A stretch of DNA of 64,000 bases from Symsagittifera roscoffensis (Eukaryota > Xenacoelomorpha > Acoela > Convolutidae), in contig NC_087069.1 in NCBI RefSeq assembly GCF_963678635.1, forward strand, positions 19,444,660 through 19,508,659. The letters are read 5' to 3'. The notes beneath the pieces are model-generated. The model did no database searches and was not told where the DNA came from. It worked only from the letters and a program-made list of their open reading frames with translations. The position numbers and the translations under genes were made by a program. This document shows, in pieces, positions 45,964-56,603 of this stretch (positions are counted from its first letter, which is position 1; the number at the start of each line of letters is the position of its first letter).

Positions 45964-48951
45964 TCTCTATTTGTCACTTTTTAATGCCTATACACTTAAC
46001 TCGATTGCTGGAGACCTTGTAGTTTTATTAACAATAATAATGACACAACACAATAAATTTCACAAGATTCTATTAGATAGTGACCACGAATCCCTGTATG
46101 TTATCAGAGTACAGTTTGTATAAAATTTATTCACACTAACCGATTATCGGTCGTAATATTTGAAAACTAGCACAATATGATGTTATCAGTCAATTTAAAA
46201 GATAGTGTACTCACTACCCAATCAAGCACAGTTTATGCTGATTGAAAATCAAAAACAAAAAAATATATAATGACAGAATATGAATGTCTCTATGAAAAAA
46301 AACGTATGTGTAATGTACTCTTAGTCGGTCGCAGTACAATAGTCGAACCTGTCTTTTAAAGAAAAAGCTTTCCCTGCTCGGTGCTGCACCAAACAGACAA
46401 AACTTTGAAGGCAGTAATTTTCTCAAGTGGGCGTCTATTGCACCCACCGAGTACTATGTTACCTATCTGCCTTCGGACTGCCCGAGCTAGACCTACTAAA
46501 ATCCTCAGGGCAGTCACTTTTCCCAAAAACGTATTATGTTACAATCCACACCAATGAATCACGCTCTTTTTAATTTAGACTTAGTGTCGCGAATATCCGA
46601 GTTCGGACCTGTTTTGTTTTGGTCTGGTTCTCATTGAAAGGCAAGTTACCAGTGCAGTCACTGATACCTAGCCTGTGTGCTAATAACCTAATACCTCTCA
46701 CTTTTTAGTCTTTCTTTCGTCTACCTAAGTCCTTTAATAAAATAATACCCCTCCCGATTGGCACAAATAGGACCCTTCCGGACTGGCAGAATCTAGACCC
46801 CTCCGGATTGGGACCCCTCTGAGTTAGTTAATATAAGACCCCTCCGGATTTGGACAATCCGAATTAGCAACTATAAGACCGCTCCGGATTCGGACCCCTC
46901 CTAACTTGAAAAATCTTTGACCCCTCCGGATTGGGAGCCCTCCGGTTTTGTAAAAGTAGCTTTTCGGAGTTTACCTTCTTCCAACCTATACCCCTCCGGA
47001 TACGTTCTCCGATGCAATTTTGCTCTTTCAATCAACTAGGAAGGGTATGTGCTACTTTCCTAGACCCTTCCGGATTGAAGTTAAGCCTCTTATTTGACAA
47101 TTCACACTAACGGTGAAGGGTCTTATCGCTCGCCTAACTTCGGCTCGATTAAGGTTTTGCTGTGCCTTTAGCCTTCTCTTTTCGTCTAGAACAGCCTAAA
47201 GTTACTTTATTCAACCGCTATCACCTTTTAGTAGGGGTATAAGGGCTTTTCTAAAAGAAATTTATAAAACGTGAAGGGTCTACCCTTCCTAATTGGTGAT
47301 TTTGCTAAAAACAATCTCAAAAAATTTTCACGCTTATTTTTCCGAAAAACTTTTGTCCCTATCAGTAACCTCAGCTAATTTCTGATCTATTGGTACCAAG
47401 ATCAGCTCGATATGCCCAGTAGTTCCAAAGTTATTAACCAAAACGTCTTTCTTCTAAACTCAAAAATTTTCTCTCTTATAGGTTCCGCCTAACTTTTTCC
47501 GCAAATCTGGTCCTTTGGTCCCAAAAATTATTGACCCGAGCTCAGAAGGCCTATACTTTTCTAGTTCAATGCAAAAGACCCGATCTAAAACGCTTTTGTA
47601 GAAGAAATTTGCGAAAAACTATGCTACCTGTACCCCTCCGGATTGATGAATCCACCAAATCAAACACGTTAAGTTCGATTTCTCTGCAACCCGGAAGGTT
47701 TTCGGGCAGTGGGTTTTAAAACTTGTAGACTCACTAGTGGACGTTGACCGAACAACTATTTTCACTGTCGTAACTCAAAAATTTCAAAAAACTTTCTAAA
47801 TTTATTGTGTTTCGTTTTCTCAAAAATCACGAAATTTCGGTTTTCGGTACCAAAATAGTTCCAACCACTTTCGAACTTAACTTAACCGGTTCTACCTATT
47901 GTGGTAGTGCAGTTACGATGTAACACACTATTTCAGCCCTTTTTTCCGTTTCAAAAAATATCGATATCTCAAAAATCGCGACTTGTGGGGGGATCAAAAT
48001 ATCGCTATTTTGACCCTGAAAACCGGTCTGTTTTCGTTGTTTTTGACTGAAAAACGATACAAGACTATTAATATAGGCTATATAAATAATAACATTAGTA
48101 ATACTATACCCTCCGGGTCTGTTTAATATCCGAATTAAGGTGCTTAACTCGGATATTCGCAGTTCGGTGAAGGGTCACTACAGTGCAGCACTGTCGAGCC
48201 CCCCACAGATTACTATCTTAATTTTTGTACCAAAAGGGATACAAAACTTGTTAACGATACCCAACAGTCGATTGTTGTTGTCATTGAGCCTCTTCTTGTT
48301 GCTCCTTGTACTGCTTGCCGGATCAGTCTTCTCCCAAGACCCTTCCGAATTGAGCGCAAATCAGCTGACCCTTCCGGATTGAGCGCAACTTATCATTAAC
48401 GTGCTTAAATGCTCAAATAACCCTACAGTACAAGCCTCACAAACGAGCTACAAAACTGATCGTAATGATCCTGACTACTGATATAAATGCCTGTAACAAC
48501 AATATATCTATCAACAACAAACGGGGGGGTCGGATCAGATCTTGTCTGGGGGGATGATTTCTACTGTTTTTCTTTTTACTTTTTTTTTTTACTGTTTTTG
48601 GTTTTTTCGGTTATTTTTTATGTTTTTTGTTTTTCTTGGGTACTATACTACTTTTTGTTTGGTTTTATATATATCTTTAAGTGTTTTTGGTCACAAACCT
48701 CTCAGGGAACGAGGGAATGGCCGATCCCCCCACCCTTCCTGATTCGTGAATTTTCGGTCTTAACTAAGTTAAAAAGCTATTCACGGTAATCCGGAAGGCT
48801 TCCGCGTTCCGAACTACCCTTCCGCCCCGGCGGTTTAGGCATATTAAGGGCGTTAATGTGAGCATCCGCTCGGCGCGGAGTGCTCTTTAACGGTTCTGCC
48901 GGTCATGATGTTAAAAAAGAATAACACCCAGGAGCGCCATAAAAACATCTA
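45964..48951 (-). other. 3-kb leader of the giant element rich in TCCGGA motifs
   Basis: No supported gene is seen between the 5' LTR and Gag. The plus strand shows many copies of a CC(C/T)TCCGGATTG-like word: near 46765, 46797, 46831, 46870, 46921, 46936, 46989, 47067, 47630, 48106, 48340, 48370 and 48725, plus inverse copies such as ATCCGGAAGGCTT (about 48787). The LTRs carry the same word. Spacing is irregular, so it is not a simple tandem array. The core TCCGGA is a palindrome containing CpG. It could be a nucleocapsid-binding or packaging element in RNA, or a protein-binding site in DNA. A T-rich tract lies at 48560-48670. Confidence 0.7.
48922..48939 (-). promoter_or_regulatory. Candidate primer-binding site of the giant element
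   Basis: On the minus strand TGGCGCTCCTGGGTGTTA lies 12 bases after the 5' LTR end. The TGG start and length fit a tRNA 3' end, but the distance is larger than usual and I cannot assign the tRNA. Confidence 0.4.
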
Positions 48952-49871
48952 TGTAACATTCGGAAGATACATATCGACGGAAGACAAAACTAAGTCATAA
49001 GACGACTGGCTAACGTTTAAACACAGCTTTGCATGCTTTTCACCGTCTCTACCAAGCCAGTACTTTCGGTGGTCTTTTCTAACATCGGGTCGACAAAAAC
49101 GTTACTGCTTTCGGCTTCGGTCAAAACACTCAAATTAACTAGATTACATGCAGAAATAGTGAGCTCATGGCTGGGTCTCAGTATCCCCAGACCACGAGGT
49201 CACTCCTAAAAACAGGGCTACTACTTTTTATAATAATACTATTGTTTTTGTTCAGTAGATAAAAATCATCATCTCCATCGAAGATGGATCAACCCTTTCC
49301 CCCGACTCCTAGCTTCTCATCATTATCAAAATGAATCTAGATGTTAATTAAATTCAAATCAGGAAATTGACAAGAAGCTAAAAGTCTATATAACAGGCTA
49401 AAAGTTTCAGTCCCGAAACTCTTCCGGATTCTTGAATCGACTGAATCAAGCTCGCTAATCTTGACTTCTTCCTAATCCGGAAGGCTGTCCTCCACCCTTC
49501 ACCGTTGTCTGCAACGGCCTTGCAACTATTGTAGCGACACAATAGTTGCAACTCGGAGTGTTCACTGCTATTCCTGCAATCTGCTTTTGTTTTTTCTCAC
49601 AATTTTCGTACTTATCGTCCGCGCAACTAATGTTGTTGTGTTTTCTTCTAGCTTTTCTGCCAAAATGGCCGTTTCTGACGTTTCTCAGAAATATGACGTC
49701 ATAATTCGAAATTTTAAAATTTTAAAATACCAGAATATTTTAGCCCTCACCGTTTGGCCAATCGTTCCAATAACGTTCTTAATACTTAATAATCACCAAT
49801 CCGGAAGGCTCGCTGCTAAAAATTCGAATTCTGCAGAGATTGCATTTTTCACATTCTGATCGAATGTCACA
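48952..49871 (-). repeat. LTR of the giant element (5' LTR on the minus strand)
   Basis: Plus-strand ends are TGTAACATTCGGAAG and GAATGTCACA. It is about 97 percent identical by eye to 14028-14949 and keeps the two hairpins (second one with arms at 49520-49532 and 49539-49551). Old BEL/Pao coding sequence resumes directly after it. Confidence 0.92.
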
Positions 49872-52800
49872 TACAGTAGTGCTATCAGTCCCCATGAATG
49901 AAAACTCGGTTGAGTTTGTCATTGATATCTCAATTTAACGTCTCAGACAACTCGATATTAATGCTGCTTGCAATTCAAGTTTGAGAACTGAGAGAATTTT
50001 CATCGGTGCTACTCTAGATTTTCCGAAAACAAAAGTAACATTGGCTACTTTTGTGACGACGGAGAGACCGCTGAGGGAAGCGACTGAAGAAAAGACGTCC
50101 TGAGAACTGTCCCCAAACGCGTGCAGTTCTTTTTGGTCAACCGGGTGTCAAAGAAAGAGCGCGAAATTGTTATACGGTCAATAATTGATGAACCAGTATG
50201 TCATTCTATGAGTTTCTCTTGAAGCTCGCCTGACAATGGCTCATCCCACTGCTGGCCAGAAAGACGCCAAAAATTCTTCAGTAAAAGCCGGGCACAAGCG
50301 GTGTACAGTCTGACTAAACCGATCCCGTGGAAAAGCGATGATACTGTACGATACGCTGCGTGATTGGTTTTGTTATTGCTTTGTTCTTGTTACGACTTTT
50401 TAAGATATCTTTTTTAATGTCCCGGGTTAGACCTAGTACCTGTGTTGCAGGGTCAAAATTCAAGATAATTTCTTTTACAGTATCAAACTTGCTGTCTTCT
50501 TGGCTTATTATTCAGCTAAATCTGGCACACAGCTGACAAATTCGGATAACCTAATTCATCCTAGATTCAACAAACCTGCAAGTTCTTCGCTCATTTTTAG
50601 CGCTGCGCTAAAAATGAGCAAAGAACTTGTAGGTTTGTTGAGTCTGGGATGGTTAAGGTGAACCTAAGAAGTCATACATTTAAAAAACATCTGGAAAGGT
50701 AGAAGGAGCAGCTGGACACTCGATCATTTGGTTCTACAACTTGTAAATACGTTCCTTCTATGTCAACGAAAACAACTTATTTGAAATGTCGAAGCCGTAA
50801 GAGAAGTCGTGTCAACCTCCGTAGCACAGTAGGACCAACCTCTTTTTCAGGTTTGTTGGATTTATCACAACTTGATGCGGTAAGTTCCACTATCGTGCTA
50901 TGTTGTGAATCGTGTGAACCAACAGGAAGAACGTATCATTTATCGAGATCCTTCCTGATGGTCTGACCATACTGTTGCTTCAAACTGACGTCTTTATCGA
51001 AACAATTTTTTTCCGAATGAAAATGACTTTAACTGCAGGAGAACGCAATACTAGTTGCTGGGCAATTGCTCTCAGTCCAGAGCATACCTACAATATACTT
51101 CTCTTGGTTGTGACATGTTGACGACTCGAGAATTTGCACTGCACATATATCGGCAGCGGAGCGAGGATCGGCCGATTCAAAATTTCCGTACAATTGAAGC
51201 CCATACAACTGCTTTACTTGACTGCCTAAAAACTATCCTCAACACAAAAACTGAAACTACTTGAAACAAGTCCTGTGAAAGCAAGTAGAGGACCATTATG
51301 CACCCAACCTCTTGGGAGATGAATGAAAGGAAAACGGACCATTTGCGTTTTGCCTGAAATACACTAGTAGTTGAATGGCATAAAAACGATTGGTCAAGTT
51401 GCAAGTGCGAAAACCACAATTTCTATTCGGTTGCAAATTTAGCAAGCTGCGTTGCGTTTTTTCTTTAAAATCTTTCATTTCCATATGGCATGCTGGCCTT
51501 TGCAAAGCTTACAAAGAGGATATTGCGTTGTTTGTTTTATTGGCAACGTCGATGTAGTACCGATCGATGTTAAAATTCTCGTGGTTGCATTTAATCTATC
51601 GCCACCATGGCTATGATCTTCTTTGTTTGAGGTTTTTGGAGCGTTAGCACGCAGGCTCTTGTGGGTTTCTGCCTTTTCGACCAACCATTCGTTGAAACGG
51701 ATTGAAGTAGGGTGATACAAGTGTCTTTTGACCGTGTGCGTCATACAAGACTCCTTCATGTTCAGTGGCAGCATACAGAGAGCCGTTTTTGTCAATATAA
51801 CACCTTCGAGACCAGCACAGTAATCGCTGGACTAAAAAAAATCGACAAGAATTGAAACTCTCGATGCAAACTTGATGACGCTTTCGGAGGTATGCATCTT
51901 TAGCCGCGGGAATTTTTCGAGGTGGTGAAGATGAAGTTTGACAAGTTTGACCGAATAAAATTTCAAAGTGTTCAGTGAATCTTTTTAGAGTAAACAAAAT
52001 CAGTTATAGCTGAATTAGCTTTGCCTTGCACGAGTGTCTTTAGATATGGTAGCTTAGATACTTAGAGTGGCTGAATCTACAGTGCAGCAGAATTGTCGAA
52101 ACCACTCATGCCATTGGAAGGGGTCATCATTATATTGCGAAAGTTTCCAACCTGGTAGAGGGTGCTTACGACTGAAGTTGAGTAGTTCAGCAAAGTCTCG
52201 AATGGTAACCGCTTTATCCTCAAGTGGTTGTTCATATTGCGAAAAAGGAGAGTCGGATGGCGGAATTGAATGGACAGGTATTTGAAACGAAGTTGGAAGG
52301 GGATATGTATTACCAATGTTTTGATGAATATGAAGAGTGGGGAAAGATTGCAGGTTTTGAAGAGGGGTCATGGTCGAAGGTACGTGGGTCTGAGATTAAA
52401 AGAGTACTGTGTGAGATAACCAAACTGAGAACCTTAGGTTAAGTTTCTATATCGAACGGACTGGGAGGAGCGTTAGACTGAAACGACGCGCGGTAGTTGA
52501 TTTTTCTGATGGTTTTTGCAGGATTGGCAGATTTATCAAACCATGTGACAAGCAGTGTCGCAAGTGCAAAGTTTGGCGTCTGCATCAGTGATGGACAAAA
52601 CGGATGCTATAGTGTGACAGGTCGTGGTAATGTAATTTTTTACAGCTAATGACGGTAATTTTTTCTCGCTCAAAACTTGATTCGGATTGACACGTAAGGG
52701 TTAAAAAACAGTATTATTCGCAGAAAGTTCGAATACCGGTCTTATTGACCCCTGTCTCTGTTCGCAGACAGCCCATGTCACCTTTTCAACAGCAAGGTTG

Positions 52801-53130
52801 ACTTTTTGGCGTTCACTTTGATATCGACATCGTCATCTTGATGCCATTCTACAACAGCAGTTTTGATTTCCTGGGCATTCGCTTTGATTTCCACACCGTC
52901 ATGTAGAAGCTCAATTTCTGAAATAATAGCTTCGGTTAATTTCATTCAATTCCCTTCTGCTATTTTTTTTTGGCTCTAGTTATTGTTTCTGAAGCGCTAA
53001 CTGGTGTTTTTGTTGCTTCAGTCGGAACTTGACATGATTAGGTTTTTTGATCTCTGCTCGACGGGATTTCGCAACATTGATGTCTCGACTTTTCCGACTC
53101 GATTTGATTAAAGCTGTTTTGTATCGACCA
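49872..53130 (-). pseudogene. Old BEL/Pao relic, right part: Gag to RNase H
   Basis: Minus-strand translation follows the order of the intact-looking BEL/Pao: a Gag coiled-coil remnant near 53100-52930 (VKFRLKQQKHQLALQKQ); DUF1759 remnant at 52371-52054 (DPFQWHEWFRQFCCTVDSAT); knuckle remnant near 51500 (CKLCKGQHAIWK); RT entry at 50960-50780 (QQYGQTIRKDLDK, then WNLPHQVVINPTNLKKRLVL); RT-RNase H connection at 50470-50330 (VLGLTRDIKKDILK, KAITKPITQRIV); RNase H at 49985-49872 (KLELQAAL, then GTDSTTV). It stops exactly at the giant element's LTR and resumes at 14027. Many stops and indels make it a fossil. The spacing of landmarks suggests some internal deletion. Confidence 0.9.
50558..50650. 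repeat. Near-perfect inverted repeat, 46-bp arms, 1-base loop
   Basis: Arms 50558-50603 and 50605-50650 pair at 42 of 46 positions around T50604; the centre reads TTTTTAGCGC-T-GCGCTAAAAA. The four mismatches are all transitions. It sits within the decayed RT region of the old BEL/Pao. It could be an inverted duplication or a source of hairpin RNA. Confidence 0.88.
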
Positions 53131-56100
53131 ATTTTATACTGACTTTACAAAAAGATGTAACTTGCGAGCGGGAGCTGGAATGCCTAAAGCTTATTCCATT
53201 TCGTTCATATTCCAAAAGCCTACGAGGTACAAAAGGCAAAAAATCACAAAACAATCTTTATTCTCGATGGCCTCGAGGATGCATTCATGGAAAGTTTAGA
53301 ACTTTTTCTCTATTTTCCTTCCCGCCAGCAGGATACAATTTATTTTCTCGGTAGTATAGTTTGTCCTTTGTGACTGGGAATAAACATTTTTGGCGGTTTG
53401 GGAACAAGCGGAGTCCGTACTGGCACGGATGAGCAAACTGAGCATCAAACAAATCCTGAGCTATGTCACCCGAGGTAAGGAACCATATCAGTTTGATGTC
53501 TCGAAACAACAGGGAAAAAAGCCTGATGAAAAGGCTCAGTGTAGCAATTTTACTGGTCTCATTTAACTTAATAGAATAACAGTATATTGCGAATAACGGG
53601 GAATCCAAATACGGTAAGTAAATTACCATAATTGATTTAAGCTGAGTTTGTTCGAAAAAAAATGATAACTTAGTTACAATGACAAAACAAAAAATCAGCA
53701 TCAAAACGAACTGTTCGTCTCAACTCGCGTGAGTCTCTCAAATTTTTGTTTTTAAATTGTTTTTTTTTCGGTTTGTTTCAAAAATTCTTCTTTTTTTTAT
53801 TGAGGTCTTTTTTATGACATAAATTAGCTCATTAAGGTTTTTAGATCAAAATGTCCGCTGCTGATGTAATTGCTGATAATTTCTTACCAAATTGAATTTT
53901 CCGCGTAATTCCATGATCAACTTGTTTCCTTTTTGAGATAACTAACAACTTAGATTTGTCTAATCATTCAAAAATTTTATCATTTCCATACTTTTGAAAA
54001 TATTTAACTACTTTTTGGTAAATTTGTCCTGGTACTTGTTCAATAAACGAGAAAATTAGGGTGTTGAGAGACATTGATTGTTATTTTTTTGCGATAAGAA
54101 GATAATTGTATAAAACAGTTTGTTATTTTTGGTTTTATGCATTAACGTTTATGTTTTTTCAATAATACCTAAACAAGTTCGACTTAAAAACTCTTTGACA
54201 TTTTGAGATTCTGCTTCAAAAGCATAAAACAAAGAGCTTGCTCCTGGTATGATGACCATGAAACAAAAATTGATGCGAAAATAAGACCTTAACAATATAA
54301 CTCAAAATATTTTAGATGTACGCTAAGAAGTGAACCAAATTATGAAAAAATAGGTTTGGTAGGTTATGTATAACTAAGACAAGGTTAAATAGCATTTAAA
54401 GGTGGTAGGATAGTGACGATAAAACTTAACCTGGATCTAAAAAGTACGCCGTTGCGGACTGCTGGAGCGATTTGTTGCGATATACCGATCGCAACGAGAA
54501 ACGGACTGGTTAAATTCTTTCACTTGGGTGTCAGATAATCCATGGGACAAACGGACAGGATAAATTCTATCTCTTGAATGTCAGATAATCCAGGGATCCC
54601 TGAGTTGATTTGGGATAAACTAACTCAAATCAGAGATCTCAACAACAAAGTCAGAGTACGGCTTCGCACGAGACACACTTTGCGGGAAGAAAACGTGTTT
54701 CAGAAAACGAATATAGGGATGAGTCGGTTGGGTGAACCTTTCTGAGTTTGAGACAACCCCTGAGAGAACTCTCGAGGCACCAAATTCACTCACATTGATT
54801 CTTTCAACAGAATGAATGACGGGTGTAGGCTATGACTTTGGTTTTTAGAACATAAAAAATCAAAATTTTGTTATTTCTCTTTGTTTTGGACGAAACTAAT
54901 TAAGTTTTGGGTCGAACATTTTCAAGTGTTTTCAAAAGTTTGCAAACCTTCTTCACAAATTAGATTTGAAAAAACTTTAGTTCATTTTTTGCTAATTTTT
55001 GGAATTTTGGTCAGGTTATTATAAGGAGGATTTGGAGATTAGAGTAGGTAATGCTTCCTTTCATATTCAGTATTCATTATGTACAAGTTAACTGAAATAA
55101 AATGGGTGAAAATTCCAAGGTTCTAACAGTTTTTTTGACTGTTTTCTCTTTTTTTTTGCTGCTGGCTAAGACCTCAGTTGACATAGTTAAGCTAACTGTT
55201 AAGCTGTAATTCTCTTTTGAAGTTTGACTTGGATATCCGATGATTGTGCAACGTGTATTGCAATTAATTTCAGAAGAAAATTTTACTTGGCAATGTGGTT
55301 TTTCCGTTTACTTCGTTGATAGAGCACCTTTGTGGTAAACAGGAGATCGGTGGTTGCTGCTCCCATTATTGTCTTCAACCGATTTATCGATAAATGAAAA
55401 AAAAAGTAGAAAAAAAAAACGATTTTTTTACCCCCGTTTTTTTCTGATAAATGAGCCTCTTTCACAAGTCCTTAAAAATTGACCCAATTCGAGGCACCAA
55501 ATGCTCTGCAAAAAGCAGTAGGATGGTTTTTGTTTAAAAAGTCAGAACTCAATTCACGAATTTATATATTTTGTAATTTTCGACATTTTTTTGGGTAACA
55601 CATTATTTCTTCACAATCTCAATTTTGCGGGCATTCAAACATATCGATTTTACAACATTTCTATTGTGAACAATAATCTGAACTAAATGAGAAACCAAAC
55701 TTATTGTAGCAGAAGCTCAGTTGAACCAAATCTTACTTCAACAAAATCAGCTACTAAAATTTTTTGAAGAAAAACCGAAACTAGACAAAAAAAATTAGTT
55801 CAAGTTTCAGATTCTTTAAAACTGACTCAAAAGTTGTTTATCAAAAGCATAATTGATAGGATCAATTTATATCTAAAAGAATGCAATGAATGCTCACTTA
55901 TATCTAAAAGATTACATAGTAATCAAATGCATCTCAAAACGCGCTGGTCGCATTCACGCAGTGCCAGAATGCCAGTTCATTTGATTATTGTTCCGGCTCA
56001 TAAAAATGCATCGGCGCTTTGAGTTCGGGAGTTTTGTTTTTCATGCAAAATCAGTTATAACAAATAATCATCAGAATGGATCGTACAATGGATCATAATC

Positions 56101-56600
56101 ACGCCTTTTCACTTGTGAGTTGAACAAAATTCAAAAAATTATCAATGCCGAGAAAAACCCGTTTGAAATTTAGTGAGCCAAAAAAGTGCTCAAAATTATT
56201 ACTACTATATTTCTAACACTCATGAATAATTATTCTCACCTTAACAAATTTTAACTTTATTCATTCAGCTTTTACAAAAATATGACAGTAAATTGGGCCG
56301 AAAAAAATTGGATCATAAAAAGAAAAAGTTTTATTATTATGATTTTTTTTTCTGTTGTCGTTTTTGTTTCTTAAACTAGTGAGATTGGAAAATCACAACG
56401 GTGCTTGCATTCGATAAAATTTATTCAGGCTCCTAAAAAATTTCAAGCTTGTTTCTTTAAGCTGCTTCCGAAATCGTTTTTAGAAAGAATTTTTCAAAGT
56501 TTCAGCTTTGGGAAACAAAGAAAAAGTTAAAACTGAGAACAATTAAAACTGAGACCCGAATATCGAAAAAAAAATCAACAGAATTTTTTTTAAAAAAGTT
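53131..56600. other. AT-rich stretch without supported genes
   Basis: Long T and A runs dominate. A minus frame at 53704-53285 is open for 139 codons but carries no recognised motif. The outer LTR of the old BEL/Pao should lie in or near this stretch, but I could not identify it. Confidence 0.45.
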
Positions 56601-56603
56601 TTA

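Larger units (their letters stand above)
14028..49871 (-). mobile_element. Giant Ty3/gypsy LTR retrotransposon, disrupted by a nested BEL/Pao
   Basis: Direct repeats of about 920 bp at 14028-14949 and 48952-49871 have TG...CA ends and bracket one minus-strand programme: leader, Gag, protease, RT, RNase H, long linker, integrase, C-terminal extension with a macro-like domain, coiled-coil ORF, SGNH hydrolase with a long polyprotein, and a second large ORF. Total span is 35.8 kb, or about 27.3 kb without the nested element at 29437-37940. That is several times the usual 5-10 kb of gypsy elements; giant gypsy elements such as planarian Burro and plant Ogre are precedents for size. The ends are fixed independently, because the interrupted old BEL/Pao reading resumes across the insertion (TDSTTV before, VL-RLN after). 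TAC borders both ends (the similarity extends imperfectly to TACAGTAC/TACAGTAG). Stops, frameshifts and a triplication show this copy is inactive. Confidence 0.9.

Noticed and set aside
53285-53704. 139-codon minus-strand frame with a hydrophobic N-terminus
   Set aside because: The hydrophobic start is what AT-rich DNA tends to give, and no motif or splice context supports it.
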